Assembly: GCA_016713765.1 (NCBI GenBank)
Contig: JADJON010000001.1
Coordinates: 1,302,001 to 1,366,000, forward strand
Origin: Bacteroidota bacterium
Lineage (GTDB): Bacteria > Bacteroidota > Bacteroidia > AKYH767-A > 2013-40CM-41-45
Reading direction: 5' to 3'
Length of the DNA stretch: 64,000 nucleotides
Positions 39,001 to 46,222 of the stretch are shown in pieces (the stretch's first letter is position 1; each line of letters begins with the position of its first letter). The notes under the pieces are model-generated. The model was not told the DNA's origin, did not search any database, and worked only from the letters and a program-made list of their open reading frames with translations. Position numbers and translations under genes: made by a program.

Positions 39001-42000
39001 GTGGTACCGCCATCGTATCGGTCTTCATCGACTTCGATCGCAACGGTGTGTATGACGCTTCTGAATGGTTCCAGCCCTACACGGCTGCATCCTCCGGATC
39101 GATCTCGATCCCGGTTCCGTCCGGCGCTTCGATCGGTCAGACCGGAATGCGCGTACGTTCCCGCCTGAATGGCAACACAAACGACGCCACCACGGCTTGT
39201 CTGGTCGGCATGGGCTCCGGTTCTACCGAAGACTATGTTGTAACCATCGGAACCCCGATTTCCGGCTCCTTTACGTATAGCTGGACCCCTTCTGCAAACT
39301 TAGATAACGCGGCTATCGCCAACCCGCTGGCCAGCCCGATCGCCGCAACGACCACCTACACGGTGACCGCAAGCGACATCTACGGTTGTACCAGCACGGC
39401 AACGGTGACGGTGAATGTCAATCCGCTGTCTGTTTCGGCTGACGGCGCTCCGACCACGATCTGCGAAGGCGCTGCCGTAAGTCTCACCAGCACGGTAACC
39501 GGCGGTGGTGAACCGTACAGCTACTCCTGGTCAGACGGTACGAGCGTAGTAGGTACCACGGCTGCCTTGTCCGTGAGCCCGACCACGACCACCTCGTACA
39601 CGCTGACGGTGACCGACAATTGCGCTACTGTAGTGAGCGCAACTCCGGTAACCATTACGGTCAACCCGGCTCCCGGCGTATCGGTTACTCCGAGCTCCGC
39701 ACTGTACTGTCCTCCGACGGCTGTTGCCCTCACAGCCAGCTCCGGTACCGGCGGTACGACCTTCGTTTGGTCGCCTGCCACCGGTCTGAACGCTACCACC
39801 GGTGCTACGGTGAACGCTTCTCCGACCACCTCGACCACCTATACGGTAACCGGTACCGGTACCAACGGTTGTACGTCTACCGCCACGGTAGCCATCACCA
39901 CCGGAACCGCGATCACGGTTGACGCTACGGCCGACACCACGCAGTCCTGCGCCCCGATGGGTACGATCCTGCGTGCTTGTGTGAACCCGGTATTGAATAC
40001 CTACAACGTAACATCGGCCACCTATGGTTTACAATCCACTGCCGGATTCAGCAATGGACCAACCGGTGATGATACGTTTGGTGGACCATATGCAATTCCG
40101 TTCTCCTTCAACTACTTCGGAAATCTGTATAACGATTTGTACATCGGTACGAATGGTTATATCACGTTCGGTAGCGGTTCGGGTGATCGGTTCGTGCAAA
40201 CCTTCCCCTCTGCAACTGCTCCGAATAACATCGTAGCAATTGGCTACTGTGACCTGAATGTCACTACAGCGGGTATGGTTACCTATGGTACCGTAGGTGT
40301 AGCTCCCAACCGCATCTTTGTCATTGACTTCAACGGTGTGCCTCCGTTCAGCGGAACCGGAACACTTTCTGGTCAGATTCAACTGTTCGAAAATGGCAAC
40401 AAAGTTGAGATCCATGTAACCTCGGCTTCTCTGACCAATGCTAAAACGCTTGGTATTGAGAATAGCACAGGAACCTCTGGTGCATCTCCCACTGGCCGTA
40501 ACAACGCTGCTTGGACGGTTACTACTCCTGAAGCCTGGAGTTTCGTTGCCGCTGCCCGTCAGTGTAACAACACGGGTATCACCTTCAGCTGGTCGCCGGC
40601 AACGGCTCTGACCGCTACGAACCTGGATACGGCTGAAGTCAGCGGTCTGAACACCACCACGCAGTACACCGTCACGGCGATGAACGCCAGCGGTTGTGCC
40701 GCTACGGATACGGTGACCCTGATCATCTTCCCGCAGGCTCCGACGCCTACGATCACGCCGAGCGGTCCGCTCAGCTTCTGTCCGGGTGGCAGCGTTACGC
40801 TGACCTCGTCGAATACCTCGTTCCCGAACTCCTGGAGCACGGGTGAGACGACGGTATCCATCACGGTAAGCACGACGCAGACCGTTACCCTGATCGCTTC
40901 GGACGCCTACTGTCCGTCCGATCCGACCTCGGTCAACGTTCTCCGCCACGACACCATTCAGCCGCTGATCAACGTATCGGGTGGCGGTCTGGCGATCTGC
41001 GGCGGTACCCGCGACCTCCTGGCCGACGGCGCTCCGCAGTTCACCGCTTGGAACTGGAGCACGACCGAGACCACGCAACAGATCACGATCGGCACGCCGG
41101 GTACCTATGGTGTATCGGCCACTGACCTGAACGGTTGCTTGACCTACAACTCGGTAACCTTCGTCGCCGGTCAGACCCCGGTTGCTCCGGTCATCTCGAC
41201 CGCCAGCAACGACACGGTTTGCAACAACGATCTCGTTACGATCACATCGGATCTCTCCGACGGACTGACCTGGTTCCCGACCTTCGACAACACAGCGTCG
41301 ATCTCGTATAACCTGTCGCCTCCTGGATCCTATGAGTTCTACGTGACCCGCGATTCCCTGGGTTGTACTTCTGAGTCGAACCACCTGACCTTCGTTGTGA
41401 ATCCTTCGCCTGAAGTGACTGCATTCTCGCCTGCCGATTCGGCTTGCGTGGGTGATGTGATCACGCTCTCGGGTTCCGGCTTCACCAACGTCAGCTCGAT
41501 CAGCTTCAACGGAACCCCGGCTACCACCTTCACGGTTGTAGACGACTTCACCATCACGGTGACGGTACCGGCTGGCGCTACCTCGGGCGGCATCACGCTG
41601 ACCGACGGCTCGACGGGTTGTGCAGGCGTAAGCCCGCTCTTCACCATCAAGGTGGTTTGCGGTTCGACCTTGAACATGACGGCCTTCATTCAGGGTTACT
41701 ACTCTGGCGGTTCGATGGCGGCTCCGTTGTTCATCAACGGAATCTCTCCGAACGCGACCGATTGCGACACCATCAAAGTATGTCTGATGCATCCTACCAC
41801 TTATGCAGAGGTAGAGTGTGCAACGGGTATCCTCCAGACCGATGGTACTGTTTCGCTCAGCTTCACCAGCTCGGGTTACTTCTTCATCAAAGTGACCCAT
41901 CAGAATGCTGTTCAGACCTGGAGCGCGGATTCGGTTAATGTCACCGGAACCACCAGCTACGACTTCACCACGGACAACCTGCAGTCGTACGGTCCGAACA

Positions 42001-42221
42001 TGGTGGAGGTAGCAACCGGAGTATGGGCATTCTGGAGCGGTGACGTAAACCAGGATGAATTGGTAGAGGCCACTGATTACACGACTGTGGAGAATGATGC
42101 AGTTGGATTCGTTTCCGGTTACTTCCCGTCTGATCTCACCGGTGATGCCATCACGGAAGCAGCAGACTACTCGCTGATCGAAAACAACCTGCCATTCTTC
42201 TTAGCCTCCGTGCATCCTTAA
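30015..42221 (+). CDS. Giant secreted multidomain surface protein with dockerin-like C-terminus
   Basis: 4068 aa. Signal peptide at about 1-36, ending STAQ. Residues about 40-850 form a right-handed beta-helix (repeated short N-rich turns such as SNTIQNNTISLS). The rest alternates Ig/PKD-like modules (YAWSP..GLNATTG, TTYTVTGTxxNGC) with four nidogen-like modules (about 1045-1255, 1937-2122, 2367-2552, 3327-3512; SNGYVYFG, PNRTFVIDY). A lamin-tail-like domain lies at about 1500-1692, a GEVED-like domain at about 2935-3080 (FIDFDRNGVYD) and an IPT/TIG domain at about 3797-3882. The final 185 residues contain WSGDVNQDELVEATDY and DLTGDAITEAADYSLIENN, which resemble two dockerin loops. There is no T9SS type A domain. 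Probable role: adhesin or extracellular matrix. Codons over much of the gene favour AAC, GGT, CCG and ACC, as in abundant proteins. Confidence 0.9.
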   Translation: MENKVYFVPGFYRWLRALCLTGLFITGLSLTSTAQVTTNSGSGLAPSYSDLATAITALNGATISSPVVITLTANETAPAGGYSITAQGSSANTITIDGGGFTITANGTLTAGALNDALIKLVGADFVTIQNFVMQENPANTTTTAASNNMTEWGVALLYASTTNGASSNTIQNNTISLSRLYQNSFGIYANATHSASAPSTSATATGAAGAHDSLRVYTNNISNVNNGIVVVGPTAAADQADYVDIGGSSAGTGNTISNYGNTGTFSSYANVSGTVYGILVRNTRNINVQYNSITSSNTTGALTSSGTLRGIYVPSFSVAPTGTNSQVISNNTISVTTGVATGTLHGISVETTTGNATTSLTINTNTFQNCGHNVASPSGTTIFIISAMANLNTTINNNVFSNLSTPSTGSVTFISNSITIPANGTQTIQANAINTAFNKTGAGGTVTFFTSGASTVAATVTILHRNNNFSNVTVTGATTITGWNNTDGLSTSLNNKTYQNNTFSNITGGTSAITIMNLNYGGTGGGNGNVVQGNVISNITGQGAITGITHSSSTTGGVVSFFGNTITGLSSTGTGGSVTALASSSATSHVYSNVIGDLSSTGSASTVTGISISSATASNIYKNKVYGLTSNGASGIANGITVSAGTTSNIYNNIVGNLSAPTASLANAINGINITGGTTVNAYYNTVYFSASSSGANFGTTALFANTTPTVTLRNNLLHNASSANGTGLAVAYRRSGTTLTSYGSASNNNDFVAATIYYDGTASYSWSGYQALVATRDAASVNWTPVYLSLVGNSANFLHIDPAVATLLESGAVNITTPAITDDYDANIRQGNGGYGGSGTAPDIGADEFEGTPPALCAGVPSAGTATHSPAFACGSGSTNLSVNDPNLSLGVTIQWYVSTTSGGPYTPVAGGNSANASSGAVTATSYFVASFKCSYTGDSILSNEVTYTVYPAASVSVSPTSGNYCAGSTPVALAASGGSTYAWSPATGLNATTGATVNASPTANTTYTVTGTDANGCTATATAAVTYSLNLTSLTATATPSSICSGGTSVLNATATTPALGTYTQSTGTYALEACGSNAGPTGDDAVMAATAIGFTFNYFGVNYTQFTISTNGNIQLGDGSGTTNNPAYSTAYTDVAMPNTGVPNNMIAFAWDDWLVGAGEITYGLTGTAPFRKLVVCFNSSGRGGGVADNFNGQVVIEETTNIVRIVTTNKSVSTNTATQGIENQGGTVAYPVTGRNSVAWSATNDMQVFTPNVIAVSSYAWSPSTFLNNPAIQSPTASAVSATTTYTVVATASNGCTLSATTTLTAGDPLGVSAAAAPATICSGQSTSLSAIVTGGGAPFTYDWSDGTGTIGTTNPLSVLPASTTTFTVTVSDNCGATASATVTVTVNPSPSVSVSPTSSTYCGTAIPLTASGTADTYAWSPAAGLNATTGTSVNASPSASTTYTVTGTTTANGCTTTATATVLKGVIIQSVTPSATPSTVCNNGTSNLNVTAVAAQPFVRITEVTFYDQGTGLTSPYPAWVPSTGVQDYIEITNTSIVSADISGWTFGDYSSGSATANHPYTFLPGTVIPPNSVLVLHMGTGTDDVTNRLYNTGGTGNFYSSGTSGGFILKNGSTFVDVVSTNTNTFNVALGVTATEWSGSGASAPSGNAGCVRTAANDSNTGADWTASSTTAQTIGTFNAGYNNPNNGTITGFAWSPSTYLDNSAIQTPTASLMTATTTYTVTVTEALGCTATGTVTVTVGAPLVVSASATPGTICTGSSSSLSASASGGGAPYTYDWSDGVGSIGTTNPLSISPSASGTYTVTVTDNCGATMTATASVTVNTSPTVSVTNSNPNLCAPIVSSTLTASGADTYAWSPSVGLNATTGTTVTATPSATTVYTVVGTAANGCTASATTTVVKGVDFLTTTATATPATVCVGGSSQLNAGGTLPTCSTYYSIASATYGLQPTTGFTALGGGDDIDLATSVALPFSFNFFGTTQTTINFGSNGYVYFGAANGGSILAAGVTNGINFSAADMLPAAGQVSYGTVGVSPNQIFVIDYNAMPEYSGGGTHTGQIQIFQNGKVEIHIASATSSTRSKTMGLRNAAGTDNAIPTGFNNTTWTVSTPVAYAFTQCFTATITGYNWSPSGNLDNPSLANPVADPMLVNTTYTVTITNSTGCTATATVAVTVDPLVVSATGSPNPACAGSSSDLTAIVTGGGSPYTYDWSDGTGSIGTTNPLTIVPASTTTYTVTVSDFCGATQSATVTVNVAAPPSVSVTNSAPGLCAPITSSTLTASGADTYVWSPSAGLNATTGASVTATPLVATTYTVVGTSTATGCTASATTTVTPGVNFTSVTASAAPSNVCAPGTTQLSVSATLPSCPSYYTSGTTTYGLQSTAGFASGPSGDDGELLVTMPFSINFFGAGATNQVDIVTNGYVVLGGGISTAYTPQTIPSATAPNNVIAAFWCDLNAAAGQITYGTVGIAPNRTFVIDYNAVPELSGGGTHSGQIHIKESGRIEVHITSVSSTRTKTLGAENAGGTSAVSDPLLNNTAWTTATPFAVYIDLCTTATISSYSWSPAADLNDPNIVNPVATNILGTSTYTVTVTNSAGCTGTASVTVTVAPLAATAAASPASVCSGNPASLTATVTGGGEPYTYDWSDGTGSIGATNPLTVNPATSSVYTVTITDACLNTTTATVSVSVLPSPTVSLSGPAGICTSGPATLTASGTAISYAWPGNLDPTVYTTTVYFSPSAQPIETNVGPGNVVASTTLPALPAGAVVNSYTLTYNGITALTNSFGSDVNLGFQGAVTAAATSGIGSPAAAGTFNFVQTYTGGVNTAGGTVDLLYWDVADDNTGTAESTFPTGTNVASLVISYQIPASGTSLVVTPTTTTTYTVIGTGASGCTATATWTVVIPPASTTTATATPSNVCAGGSSQLNASATYPPPTAPTYCAVTNQGSSCVTSVSINTLNSTPPACVSPFYNFNAPTGSNTTTLMPGSTYTFNVTTGGTAIVSVFIDFDRNGVYDASEWFQPYTAASSGSISIPVPSGASIGQTGMRVRSRLNGNTNDATTACLVGMGSGSTEDYVVTIGTPISGSFTYSWTPSANLDNAAIANPLASPIAATTTYTVTASDIYGCTSTATVTVNVNPLSVSADGAPTTICEGAAVSLTSTVTGGGEPYSYSWSDGTSVVGTTAALSVSPTTTTSYTLTVTDNCATVVSATPVTITVNPAPGVSVTPSSALYCPPTAVALTASSGTGGTTFVWSPATGLNATTGATVNASPTTSTTYTVTGTGTNGCTSTATVAITTGTAITVDATADTTQSCAPMGTILRACVNPVLNTYNVTSATYGLQSTAGFSNGPTGDDTFGGPYAIPFSFNYFGNLYNDLYIGTNGYITFGSGSGDRFVQTFPSATAPNNIVAIGYCDLNVTTAGMVTYGTVGVAPNRIFVIDFNGVPPFSGTGTLSGQIQLFENGNKVEIHVTSASLTNAKTLGIENSTGTSGASPTGRNNAAWTVTTPEAWSFVAAARQCNNTGITFSWSPATALTATNLDTAEVSGLNTTTQYTVTAMNASGCAATDTVTLIIFPQAPTPTITPSGPLSFCPGGSVTLTSSNTSFPNSWSTGETTVSITVSTTQTVTLIASDAYCPSDPTSVNVLRHDTIQPLINVSGGGLAICGGTRDLLADGAPQFTAWNWSTTETTQQITIGTPGTYGVSATDLNGCLTYNSVTFVAGQTPVAPVISTASNDTVCNNDLVTITSDLSDGLTWFPTFDNTASISYNLSPPGSYEFYVTRDSLGCTSESNHLTFVVNPSPEVTAFSPADSACVGDVITLSGSGFTNVSSISFNGTPATTFTVVDDFTITVTVPAGATSGGITLTDGSTGCAGVSPLFTIKVVCGSTLNMTAFIQGYYSGGSMAAPLFINGISPNATDCDTIKVCLMHPTTYAEVECATGILQTDGTVSLSFTSSGYFFIKVTHQNAVQTWSADSVNVTGTTSYDFTTDNLQSYGPNMVEVATGVWAFWSGDVNQDELVEATDYTTVENDAVGFVSGYFPSDLTGDAITEAADYSLIENNLPFFLASVHP

Positions 42222-42247
42222 TCCAGACTTAATCTAAAACCAAAATC

Positions 42248-42284
42248 AGGGTTACGGGCAAAGCGAACCTTTGTCCGTAACCCT
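42248..42284 (+). terminator. Long hairpin after the 4068-aa gene
   Basis: AGGGTTACGG plus GCAAAG (42248-42263) pairs with CTTTGT plus CCGTAACCCT (42269-42284): a 16-bp stem with one G-T pair and a 5-nt loop. Only a weak T/C tail follows. It probably ends or partly ends transcription, or protects the mRNA end, before the next gene at 42320. Confidence 0.65.
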
Positions 42285-42319
42285 TCCTCAGAACGACACA
42301 GTACCTAAACCTCAATAAC

Positions 42320-45300
42320 ATGACTACACAACAACTAAAGAAAGGGGCGCGTGGCTGGCTGGCCTTCCTCGCGCTTCTGCTGACGTGTACAGTCGCTAAA
42401 GCACAGACGGATTTTCCGTACTATAGCGTGTACATCGCCAACGACAATCTGGTCAACTCGACTACGTACGAGTTTGACGTGTTCATCGTCGCGGATGCTT
42501 CGACTCCTACCTGGAACCTACGCCAGGTGCAGTTGGGTCTCTTCTTGGATCCGGCATTCCGAAATGGTGGTACACTCACGCGTTCCTACGTGGCGGGTTC
42601 GTCCACGTTATCGCCGACGTTTACGTTTACGTTGAACAACACGGGAACGTCAACTGCGCCTGACTTCATTAACTTGACCACTGCGGCGATTCCAAATCCG
42701 GGCACCGTGATTACTACGACGCCTGCAAAAATCTGCCGTCTACGACTGGTTAACACGGTTGCGTTCGGTTGCGTTTCTCCGAACATTCGATTCAACTACC
42801 GTCAGACCTCCGGAGCTTCCAACCTCCGACTTCGTACGGATATCAGTAACTGGAATACCGGTGGTGCTTCCGCATCTTTCACGGTTGCCCAGGCTTCCAC
42901 CTCTCCTTATGCTTGTACCGGGACTCCTCAGGGTAACTTCCCCTCCTTCAATGGTGATGGCTTGTGGTCTTGCTCCGATGCAGATGGCGCGTCCAATCCT
43001 GCAGCGAATGCGAACCTGACTGTATCGCTGTCAGGTCTTGCTGCTTCCTATGCTTCAACTGACCCGCAGGTAACCCTCACCGGTTCGCCGGCTGGTGGTA
43101 CGTTCAGCGGTCCCGGTGTATCGGGTAACTTCTTCAACCCGTCCGCAGCCGGAACCGGTCCTGTAGTAGTAACCTATTCCTACACCTGGCCTGGCACTTC
43201 CTGTACGCGTGTTGCATCCTTTACGACCAACGTAACCGGTGCCTGCACCGTAGAAGCTTTCGCTACGGGTACCAACGCGACTTGTCAGGGTGCTAACAAC
43301 GGAACGGCCAGCGCTTCGGCTACCGGCTCTTCTCCGTTTACCTACTCCTGGGCTCCGGGAGGCGAAACCACTGAAAACATCTCTGGTCTTGCTCCGGGCA
43401 CTTACACGGTAACGGTTACCGCTACCGGCGGCTGTACGGCTACCGCTTCTTACACGGTACTTGACGGTCCGGCTCCGACCTACAACAGCACATCTGTATC
43501 GGCTTGTGTCAGCTACATTTGGTCCGTAAACAGCCAGACCTATACGGCATCCGGTTCGTACACGGCTCAGGTTGGCCCTTGCGCTTATGAGGTATTGGAT
43601 CTGACGGTCACACCACAGCCTCCGGCTCCGACCGGTCTTGCTTGCTACGAGACGGCTTCGTTCAACAACACGACTTGTTCTTGGGACGTAACGGGCACCC
43701 AGCCGGCTATGCCGACCCTGGCTTGCTACGAGACGGCTTCGTTCAACAACACGACCTGTTCTTGGGACGTAACGGGCACCCAGCCGGCCATGCCGACCCT
43801 GGCTTGCTACGAGACGGCTTCGTTCAACACCACGACCTGTTCCTGGGACGTAACGGGCACCCAGCCGGCTATGCCGACCCTGGCTTGCTACGAGACGGCT
43901 TCGTTCAACACCACGACCTGTTCCTGGGACGTAACGGGCACCCAGCCGGCTATGCCGACGCTGGCTTGCTACGAGACCGCTTCGTTCAACACCACGACCT
44001 GTTCCTGGGACGTAACGGGCACGCAGCCTGCAGCTCCGACCGGTCTTGCTTGCTACGAGACGGCTTCGTTCAACAACACGACCTGTTCTTGGGACGTAAC
44101 GGGCACCCAGCCGGCTATGCCGACCCTGGCTTGCTACGAGACGGCTTCCTTCAACAACACGACCTGTTCCTGGGACGTAACAGGCACCCAGCCGGCTATG
44201 CCGACCCTGGCTTGCTACGAGACGGCTTCCTTCAACAACACGACCTGTTCTTGGGACGTAACGGGCACCCAGCCGGCCATGCCGACGCTTGCTTGTTATG
44301 AGACCGCTTCGTTCAACACCACGACCTGTTCCTGGGACGTAACGGGCACCCAGCCGGCTATGCCGACCCTGGCTTGCTACGAGACGGCTTCCTTCAACAA
44401 CACGACCTGTTCCTGGGACGTAACGGGCACCCAGCCGGCTATGCCGACCCTGGCTTGCTACGAGACGGCTTCGTTCAACACCACGACCTGTTCCTGGGAC
44501 GTAACGGGCACCCAGCCGGCTATGCCGACCCTGGCTTGCTACGAGACGGCTTCCTTCAACAACACGACCTGTTCCTGGGACGTAACGGGCACCCAGCCTG
44601 CAGCTCCGACCGGTCTTGCTTGTTATGAGACGGCTTCCTTCAACAACACGACCTGTTCCTGGGACGTAACGGGCACCCAGCCGGCTATGCCGACGCTTGC
44701 TTGTTATGAGACCGCTTCGTTCAACAACACGACCTGTTCCTGGGACGTAACGGGCACCCAGCCGGCTATGCCGACCCTGGCTTGCTACGAGACGGCTTCC
44801 TTCAACAACACGACCTGTTCTTGGGACGTAACGGGCACCCAGCCGGCTATGCCGACGCTTGCTTGTTATGAGACCGCTTCGTTCAACACCACGACCTGTT
44901 CCTGGGACGTAACGGGCACCCAGCCGGCTATGCCGACCCTGGCTTGCTACGAGACGGCTTCGTTCAACACCACCACCTGTTCCTGGGACGTAACGGGCAC
45001 CCAGCCGGCTATGCCGACGCTTGCTTGCTACGAGACGGCTTCCTTCAACACCACGACCTGTTCCTGGGACGTAACGGGCACCCAGCCGGCTATGCCGACC
45101 CTGGCTTGCTACGAGACGGCTTCCTTCAACAACACGACCTGTTCTTGGGACGTAACGGGCACCCAGCCGGCTATGCCGACCCTGGCTTGCTACGAGACGG
45201 CTTCGTTCAACACCACGACCTGTTCCTGGGACGTAACGGGCACGCAGCCGGCACAGCCGACGCTTGCTTGTTATGAGACCGCTTCGTTCAACAACACGAC

Positions 45301-45877
45301 CTGTTCTTGGGACGTAACGGGCACCCAGCCGGCTATGCCGACCCTGGCTTGCTACGAGACGGCTTCGTTCAACAACACGACCTGTTCCTGGGACGTAACG
45401 GGCACCCAGCCGGCTATGCCGACGCTTGCTTGCTACGAGACCGCTTCGTTCAACACCACGACCTGTTCCTGGGACGTAACGGGCACCCAGCCTGCAGCTC
45501 CGACCGGTCTTGCTTGCTACGAGACGGCTTCGTTCAACAACACGACCTGTTCTTGGGACGTAACGGGCACCCAGCCGGCTATGCCGACCCTGGCTTGCTA
45601 CGAGACGGCTTCGTTTAACAACACGACCTGTTCTTGGGACGTAACGGGCACCCAGCCTGCAGCTCCGACCGGTCTTGCTTGTTACGAGACGGCTTCCTTC
45701 AACAACACGACCTGTTCCTGGGACGTAACGGGCACCCAGCCGGCTATGCCGACGCTTGCTTGTTATGAGACCGCTTCGTTCAACAACACGACCTGTTCCT
45801 GGGACGTAACGGGCACCCAGCCGGCTATGCCGACCCTGGCTTGCTACGAGACGGCTTCGTTCAACAACACGACCTGA
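42320..45877 (+). CDS. N-terminal part of the interrupted repeat protein (signal peptide, N domain, 27.5 repeats)
   Basis: 1185 aa up to the premature TGA. Signal peptide MTTQQLKKGARGWLAFLALL..., cleaved after KAQ. Residues about 30-190 form a beta-sandwich-like domain (YEFDVFIVADA, RQVQLGLFLDPAF, KICRLRLVNTVAFG). I have seen this type at the N-terminus of other T9SS cargo, and its shape recalls cohesin-like domains, but this is not proven. A PKD/SprB-like stretch (about 310-380, FTYSWAPGGETTENI) precedes the repeats that start at residue 440. As it stands this product would be exported to the periplasm but not sorted, because the T9SS domain lies beyond the stop. Confidence 0.75.
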   Translation: MTTQQLKKGARGWLAFLALLLTCTVAKAQTDFPYYSVYIANDNLVNSTTYEFDVFIVADASTPTWNLRQVQLGLFLDPAFRNGGTLTRSYVAGSSTLSPTFTFTLNNTGTSTAPDFINLTTAAIPNPGTVITTTPAKICRLRLVNTVAFGCVSPNIRFNYRQTSGASNLRLRTDISNWNTGGASASFTVAQASTSPYACTGTPQGNFPSFNGDGLWSCSDADGASNPAANANLTVSLSGLAASYASTDPQVTLTGSPAGGTFSGPGVSGNFFNPSAAGTGPVVVTYSYTWPGTSCTRVASFTTNVTGACTVEAFATGTNATCQGANNGTASASATGSSPFTYSWAPGGETTENISGLAPGTYTVTVTATGGCTATASYTVLDGPAPTYNSTSVSACVSYIWSVNSQTYTASGSYTAQVGPCAYEVLDLTVTPQPPAPTGLACYETASFNNTTCSWDVTGTQPAMPTLACYETASFNNTTCSWDVTGTQPAMPTLACYETASFNTTTCSWDVTGTQPAMPTLACYETASFNTTTCSWDVTGTQPAMPTLACYETASFNTTTCSWDVTGTQPAAPTGLACYETASFNNTTCSWDVTGTQPAMPTLACYETASFNNTTCSWDVTGTQPAMPTLACYETASFNNTTCSWDVTGTQPAMPTLACYETASFNTTTCSWDVTGTQPAMPTLACYETASFNNTTCSWDVTGTQPAMPTLACYETASFNTTTCSWDVTGTQPAMPTLACYETASFNNTTCSWDVTGTQPAAPTGLACYETASFNNTTCSWDVTGTQPAMPTLACYETASFNNTTCSWDVTGTQPAMPTLACYETASFNNTTCSWDVTGTQPAMPTLACYETASFNTTTCSWDVTGTQPAMPTLACYETASFNTTTCSWDVTGTQPAMPTLACYETASFNTTTCSWDVTGTQPAMPTLACYETASFNNTTCSWDVTGTQPAMPTLACYETASFNTTTCSWDVTGTQPAQPTLACYETASFNNTTCSWDVTGTQPAMPTLACYETASFNNTTCSWDVTGTQPAMPTLACYETASFNTTTCSWDVTGTQPAAPTGLACYETASFNNTTCSWDVTGTQPAMPTLACYETASFNNTTCSWDVTGTQPAAPTGLACYETASFNNTTCSWDVTGTQPAMPTLACYETASFNNTTCSWDVTGTQPAMPTLACYETASFNNTT

Positions 45878-46222
45878 TCTTGGGACGTAACGGGCACCCA
45901 GCCGGCCATGCCGACGCTTGCTTGCTACGAGACTGCTTCGTTCAACAACACGACCTGTTCTTGGGACGTAACGGGCACCCAGCCGGCTATGCCGACCCTG
46001 GCTTGCTACGAGACGGCTTCCTTCAACAACACGACCTGTTCCTGGGACGTAACAGGCACCCAGCCGGCTATGCCGACTCTGGCTTGCTACGAGACGGCTT
46101 CCTTCAACACCACGACCTGTTCCTGGGACGTAACGGGCACCCAGCCGGCTATGCCGACCCTGGCTTGCTACGAGACAGCTACCTTCAACAACACGACCTG
46201 TTCCTGGGACGTAACCGGAACG
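43637..46222 (+). repeat. 32-copy coding tandem array, 81/84-bp units
   Basis: Thirty-two units encode LACYETASFN, then (N/T)TT, then CSWDVTGTQP and A(M/A/Q)PT. 27 of the first 31 units are 27 aa (81 bp); units 5, 12, 23 and 25 end PAAPTG and are 28 aa (84 bp); unit 32 is cut to 21 aa. Each unit has two Cys, 11 residues apart. DNA differences between units are few and mostly synonymous (TTCTTGG/TTCCTGG, GCTACGAG/GTTATGAG), and AAC/ACC variation changes one residue. Variants recur in blocks, a sign of unequal crossover and gene conversion. Confidence 0.97.

Noticed and set aside
40029..41900. A 623-codon minus-strand frame inside the 4068-aa gene
   Set aside because: Arg/Ser/Gly-rich, no domain, fully inside a gene with biased codons; such frames are expected opposite GC-rich third positions.
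30015..42221. Misassembly as explanation for the 12-kb gene
   Set aside because: The repeated modules are diverged from each other and carry different inserted domains, and the frame is intact from signal peptide to C-terminal module, so a collapse or false join is not indicated.
43637..46222. CRISPR-like regular repeats
   Set aside because: Units of 81/84 bp abut each other with no unique spacers and are in-frame coding sequence; there are no cas genes.
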